A stretch of 33,372 bases of DNA from Conidiobolus incongruus B7586 (lineage: Eukaryota > Entomophthoromycota > Entomophthoromycetes > Entomophthorales > Conidiobolaceae). The translations under genes and the position numbers were made by a program. The notes under the pieces were generated by a model. It searched no databases. It was not told the DNA's origin and saw nothing but the letters and a program-made list of their open reading frames with translations. This document shows, one piece after another, positions 29,308 to 33,372 of this stretch. The stretch spans positions 1 through 33,372 of the forward strand of contig JNEM01014515.1 in NCBI GenBank assembly GCA_000697335.1, in the 5' to 3' direction. The number at the start of each line of letters is the position of its first letter. The first letter of the stretch is position 1.

Positions 29308-29751
29308 ATGCTATTAAGATTAATTAATATTGATATCTCCTTAACTAATTATTTAATAAATGTTTTTTGGGGTATAAATAGTCCTAATGGTTCAAGTAGA
29401 TTCATAATTTTAATAAAAATGTTAGAAACTACAAATTTAATACAAAAGAGCTGGTCTAAATTGAACAATTGTTTAAACCCTGCCAATTATGAAACAACAC
29501 ATAAAAAGACTTTCAGTGAGAATATTAGGAAGGGATTGACAAGTGATACTTTTAATACCTTGGAAACCAATTACAAAACTAAAGATACGAGACCTGGGCT
29601 AAATAGCGATCAGATTGAAGTGATTATGACCAACTGCTGTTGTACGTTCGATGAAGCAAGATGGATCTTGTTTTGTATGAAGTGCTATGAAAATAACATT
29701 GATCCAATTTCTGGTCTTCCTTTAGATCCCAAAGCGATTTACTGTCTCTAG
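29308..29751 (+). CDS. DUF2015-like fungal protein
   Basis: A 147-residue open frame whose C-terminal 80 residues match my memory of the fungal DUF2015 family: TFSENIRKGLTSDTFN, then DTRPGLNSDQIEVIM, FDEARWILFCMKCYENN and the hallmark end G-L-P-L-DPKAIY. Family members usually carry patterns like D-(S/P)-RAGLD, FDEAR and NGIxPDGxPxDPK at these places. No biochemical function is established for the family that I can cite. The first 60 or so residues have no family match and AT-biased codons. The true start may be the ATG at 29419 (MLETTNLIQKS), or a small unrecognised intron may exist. No clear membrane helix is seen. Confidence 0.65.
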   Translation: MLLRLINIDISLTNYLINVFWGINSPNGSSRFIILIKMLETTNLIQKSWSKLNNCLNPANYETTHKKTFSENIRKGLTSDTFNTLETNYKTKDTRPGLNSDQIEVIMTNCCCTFDEARWILFCMKCYENNIDPISGLPLDPKAIYCL

Positions 29752-31853
29752 TAACTCATGTATTGTCATGCTTAGAGCATTTTACTTTTTAACTATTAGG
29801 CTTTGAATGGGAGCTAGTTTCTCAGCATTTTAAATTATTGTAATCTCTAGGATACAAAACTAGGTTATCATTAAATTATTTCCAATGATTATGATTATTT
29901 AAAACATATATATCGATATTATCAGCCTTGGTTATCATGTCATACTAGTTATCTAACAACTCTATATATCTATTGGATAAAAAAATTAACTTATTATTGA
30001 ATAAAAATGTCAATAAATTTTGAATTAATCATAACTTGATGAAAAAATTAAAACCATAGTTGAAATGAAAATGATTTACAATTTAAACCATGAATAAATT
30101 TTTGAGATATATTTTAAATTATTTGACTCCAATTATTACACTAATTTAAAAGTAATGATCACTTGTATCAATTCCAGGTTATCCAAATATAATTCGTATA
30201 TTGAAACATAGACAAACTATATTATCATGATAAGTATCAAATAAGCCTTTAATTATGTGATTACTTACAAAATGTCAATTTTGCAAATACATATATTAGA
30301 TTCATATTATTATTAATACAATAACTATCATATTTATTAATCCAAATATATAATTTCAATAATTTGATGTACAGTTCATTTGTAGCATAGTCAAGATTAT
30401 TTCATACCAATTTCACGAATCTATTAATCCATATCAACTACATCAATATAATCTCCACAAGAATCATTTGTATATATATTATAAAATCAATTATATCTAA
30501 AATAATATTTTGAAACTGATATCACTTGTTATAATTAGTTATTACAATAAATCTTCATTAAATTATTAATTTAATATCACTAGTATAAATCATAGCAAAT
30601 TCATTTTATATTTTGAAGTGAACTAAAAATATCAATAATGAAATCCAGTTTTCCTAATCCCTTGGTCTAATTAAATCAAGTTAATCATTTAAAGTGTTAT
30701 TAATTTATGATATATAAATAATAAAGATTATAAGTGATTAAAATTTATATAAATTGAGTGAAGAAATAATTAAAATATTAATTTTATGAATATTGATAAC
30801 ATTCGTGAAAATCATAAAATATTGAAAAAAATGATTCAATAACATTTGAAACAAATTTTAATTTTATTATTTGCATTATTTATATCATTTAATTGGAGTT
30901 TAGAGTTCTTAATGTAATATTTTCAATATTTGATATTATTGTGAATTTTTTGAGGTGTAATTATATATTTTAGTAACAGTATTTTAAATACAAATATATA
31001 TTAAATATTGAATTAAAATACAATCATATTTATTTAAATAAAAATTCACAGAACATTAGAAATAATTTGAGGGATATATATTGAATAATCTATTAATTGT
31101 AATATTTTAAACCAGTTAATATAATGTTAATTAAGTTGAATTAATCAAATAGGATATTGATTAAAATTTATTAAATTTTTTCTCAGTTTTAGGATATTTA
31201 GTGATATTTCCAATCAAAATTTATGTAATTCAATTCTGTTCAGATATATAATTGAACATTAATAAAAATTACTTAAATAATCAATTAACAAATAGATTTA
31301 TTCTGTACAAATATACATATATATACATAGTAGCAATCAGTTCATATATATAGTTGTATTATTGTTAAAATCATAGATCTATAATATGATGATATTTATA
31401 TATTTTGAATAAAATTTATATATACAATCGATGTTTAACAAATAATCTTACAATTGAATTAATTTAAAATCAATCAAGATTAAAATAATAAGCTCATACA
31501 CAATTGATGTTATTAAGAATCAAAATAAAGAGATGTGTTCATTATATTTTATAATCAAAATTATCTTTTATAATATTGGTTAAAAATATTAATCAAATTA
31601 AAATTGAATAAAATATCAATGATGTCACCAATAGTAAGTATCTATCCATATTTAGTATATATAAAACTTTAAAAATATCCAGAATATTACACAATCAATT
31701 TAAGTGGTCGAAAATCCAATTGAGAATTGATAGGGATAGAATTTTCTAGCAAAAATTCAAATTAAAATATATAGTCAACGTAATCAATTTAATACATTAT
31801 CAATCTTTTAAATTTTAATTATTTAGTAAATTAAAATAAATTAAATAAATAAA
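29752..31853. other. AT-rich spacer
   Basis: A 2.1-kb gap without visible genes. The last few hundred bases should contain the CYP40 promoter: a TATATAAA-like run near 31660 and a pyrimidine-poor leader. GATGTCACCAAT near 31620 is only a loose resemblance to the Gln-rich family boxes. Confidence 0.45.
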
Positions 31854-32954
31854 ATGAGTGGAAACCCTATTGTATTTTTAAATATTCAAATCGGTGAAGA
31901 ACAAGTAGGTAAAATCGTTTTGGAATTATTTTCCGATGTCGTCCCCAAGACGGCTGAAAACTTTAGAGCTTTGTGTACCGGGGAGAAGGGTGCCAATTCC
32001 GCTGGCGTGCCTTTGAGCTTTAAGAACTGCACATTCCACCGTATTGTCAAGGACTTCATGATTCAAGGTGGTGATTTCACGAGGGGGGACGGTACCGGTG
32101 GTGAAAGTATCTACGGTGAAAAATTCGAAGATGAAAACTTCGATCTTAAGCACGATAAGCCTTTCCTCTTGTCTATGGCTAATGCTGGTCCCTCTACCAA
32201 CGGATCCCAATTCTTTATCACCACCGTTCCCACTCCTCATTTAGATGGTAAGCATGTTGTTTTTGGTAAAGTGATCAAAGGTAAGAATGTTGTCAGAGCC
32301 ATCGAAAACACCCCTCTCAATGGCGAAAAGCCCGTGAGCAAGGTGGTTATTACCGACTGTGGTGAATTAACAGGAAGCCAAATCCAAGCTGCTATGGAAG
32401 AAGGTGTCGATCCCGAAGATCCTTATGAAGATTACTCCCAAGACTACGAAGGATCCAAGGAAGTTCCCGACATTTACCAAATTGCCGAAACTTTGAGAGC
32501 TTTGGGTAACAAGTACTTCAAGGCTGGCGACTACCAAACTGCCGTCAAGAAGTACGCCAAAGCTTTACGTTACCTGAACGAGCATCCTGTCTTCGACAAA
32601 GATAGCGAAGATTACAAGTACAACGACCAATACATTGCTAGCAGGACTTCCATCCACTTGAACTCTGCCCTTTCCTACCTCAAGTTGAATAAATTCAATG
32701 AAGCTATCAACTCCACCCTCTATGTCCTTGACTACGACACCATCTCCGATCTCAATAAATCCAAGGCCCTCTACCGCAAGGGTGTTGCCGAATCCAACCT
32801 CAAGCGATACGATGAAGCTTTGGAAGATCTCAACCAAGCTTTGAGCTTAACTCCCGGCGATGCTGCCATTATCAAAGAGTTGGAACTCGTCAAACATAAG
32901 AAGAAATTATTGTTGGAGAAGGAAAAGAAAGCTTACAGCAAGATGTTCGCCTAA
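31854..32954 (+). CDS. CPR6: Cyclophilin 40 (peptidyl-prolyl isomerase with TPR domain, Hsp90 co-chaperone)
   Basis: Intronless 366 residues, the usual CYP40 length. The cyclophilin domain (about 5-172) catalyses Xaa-Pro cis-trans isomerisation and keeps FHR (R63), [13 protein letters not shown] (71-83), [16 protein letters not shown] (108-123) and the loop [11 protein letters not shown]. The residue at the cyclosporin-contact position, Trp in cyclophilin A, is His129 here, as in other CYP40s, which is known to weaken drug binding. An acidic linker (YEDYSQDYE) leads to three TPRs (about 211-340): [33 protein letters not shown] and [20 protein letters not shown]. These include the Lys, Asn and Lys/Arg of a carboxylate clamp for the Hsp90 C-terminal MEEVD. 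The tail ends KKAYSKMFA, typical of these co-chaperones. Cytosolic. Codons are C-biased, suggesting strong expression. Confidence 0.96.
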   Translation: MSGNPIVFLNIQIGEEQVGKIVLELFSDVVPKTAENFRALCTGEKGANSAGVPLSFKNCTFHRIVKDFMIQGGDFTRGDGTGGESIYGEKFEDENFDLKHDKPFLLSMANAGPSTNGSQFFITTVPTPHLDGKHVVFGKVIKGKNVVRAIENTPLNGEKPVSKVVITDCGELTGSQIQAAMEEGVDPEDPYEDYSQDYEGSKEVPDIYQIAETLRALGNKYFKAGDYQTAVKKYAKALRYLNEHPVFDKDSEDYKYNDQYIASRTSIHLNSALSYLKLNKFNEAINSTLYVLDYDTISDLNKSKALYRKGVAESNLKRYDEALEDLNQALSLTPGDAAIIKELELVKHKKKLLLEKEKKAYSKMFA

Positions 32955-33067
32955 TCTTTCCATTTTATTTAAAAATAAAATTTTGTAATAATATTATTGT
33001 TTTAAACATAGTTTAATTGTAAAGATTTTTTATTTTTTTAAAAAATATAAATTTCAATAAAAAAAAT

Positions 33068-33268
33068 ATAACAAATTGAAATAAGTAAAAAAATGAGAAT
33101 AATAATTTAAGATTTTGATAATGTTAATACAAAAAAAAAGGTGTTGAAAGAAAAAGAAATTCAAGTTGCACTTGTAGCTTTGACTCTCCGACTGGGAATT
33201 GAACCCAGGTCACCCGCGTGACAGGCGGGTATACTCACCACTATACTATCGAAGATTGTTAAATTTGT
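33068..33268 (-). repeat. Right arm of 200-bp inverted repeat carrying tRNA-Asp
   Basis: Reverse complement of 26650-26849, one base longer because of a T-run difference. Similarity stops abruptly at both edges. On the tRNA-upstream side it stops where the LTR-like elements begin. Confidence 0.92.
33184..33255 (-). tRNA. tRNA-Asp (anticodon GTC), copy 2
   Basis: Identical 72-nt sequence to copy 1, on the opposite strand, with the same T-rich terminators downstream. A related LTR-like element starts 10 nt upstream of its 5' end. Confidence 0.95.
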
Positions 33269-33372
33269 GACACTTATTATCTAATGGATACCTTCTCTCA
33301 CTCAAAATCACTACCAAATCTCCGATTATCCCAATTAAGCCATATAAATAATCTCAACCAGTTATGAATAAG
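33266..33372 (+). mobile_element. LTR-like retroelement end, runs off the window
   Basis: Begins TGTGAC exactly 10 nt upstream of tRNA-Asp copy 2. It aligns loosely with the first 100 nt of the element at 26097, sharing words such as ATCTAATGGATACCTT against ACCTAATTGATACCTT, followed by CACTC...AATCACTA. Relatedness is clear but divergence is substantial, so it is a different, older or separate family member. Only its 5' end is in view. Confidence 0.55.

Noticed and set aside
31620-31665. GATGTCACCAAT followed by a TATA-like run upstream of CYP40 as a copy of the family promoter
   Set aside because: The first box is altered, the AAAGCCAC box is missing and the distance to the ATG is nearly 190 nt, so it does not match the module.

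Overview
The window looks like nuclear DNA of a very AT-rich fungus. The spacers are extremely AT-rich by eye, while the coding blocks are much richer in C and G. There is a 50-nt GT-AG intron with a branch-site-like motif, nuclear tRNA-Ile and tRNA-Asp genes, a CYP40-type cyclophilin, a mitochondrial RsfS/ATP25-like factor, and a gene with the DUF2015 signature that I know only from fungi. The mitochondrial factor argues against anaerobic gut fungi. An early-diverging lineage such as Entomophthoromycotina or Kickxellomycotina would fit, but the sequence alone does not settle it.

The left three quarters (about 1.0-25.4 kb) holds a dispersed cluster of nine paralogues of one Gln-rich, intronless family that I do not recognise, called QRP1-QRP9 here in map order. 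Each has a conserved all-helical Q-rich core between a short hydrophobic N-terminus and a low-complexity Q/N/G/S/Y/P tail. QRP1, 2 and 7 are about 220-230 residues. QRP3, 4 and 5 are about 310-345 residues with prion-like tails, and QRP4 alone carries cysteines. QRP6 is an old pseudogene, and QRP8 and QRP9 look freshly broken. Strands run +,+,+,+,-,-,-,+,+. Every copy has the same promoter layout, even where decayed: GATGACGT, 6-9 nt, AAAGCCAC(C/T), about 11-15 nt, TATAAA, about 60-70 nt, ATG. The family therefore appears to be co-regulated and highly expressed. Coding sequences are homogenised by gene conversion while the spacers between them are unalignable.

Two decayed mariner DNA transposons lie in the spacers: a 1170-bp copy at 5310-6479, and the right end of another at 1-238.

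The right quarter is ordinary chromosome: tRNA-Ile (-), a GC-richer LTR-like retroelement fossil, tRNA-Asp (+), the RsfS-like gene (-), the DUF2015 gene (+), CYP40 (+), a second tRNA-Asp (-), and the start of a related LTR-like element at the window edge. The two tRNA-Asp genes form a near-perfect 200-bp inverted repeat around about 6.2 kb of single-copy genes. Both LTR-like elements start exactly 10 nt upstream of a tRNA 5' end, which suggests Ty3-like targeting.

The most novel content is the QRP family with its shared promoter module, gene-conversion mosaics and one cysteine-bearing member. Its function is unknown. Abundant self-assembling structural protein is a hypothesis only.
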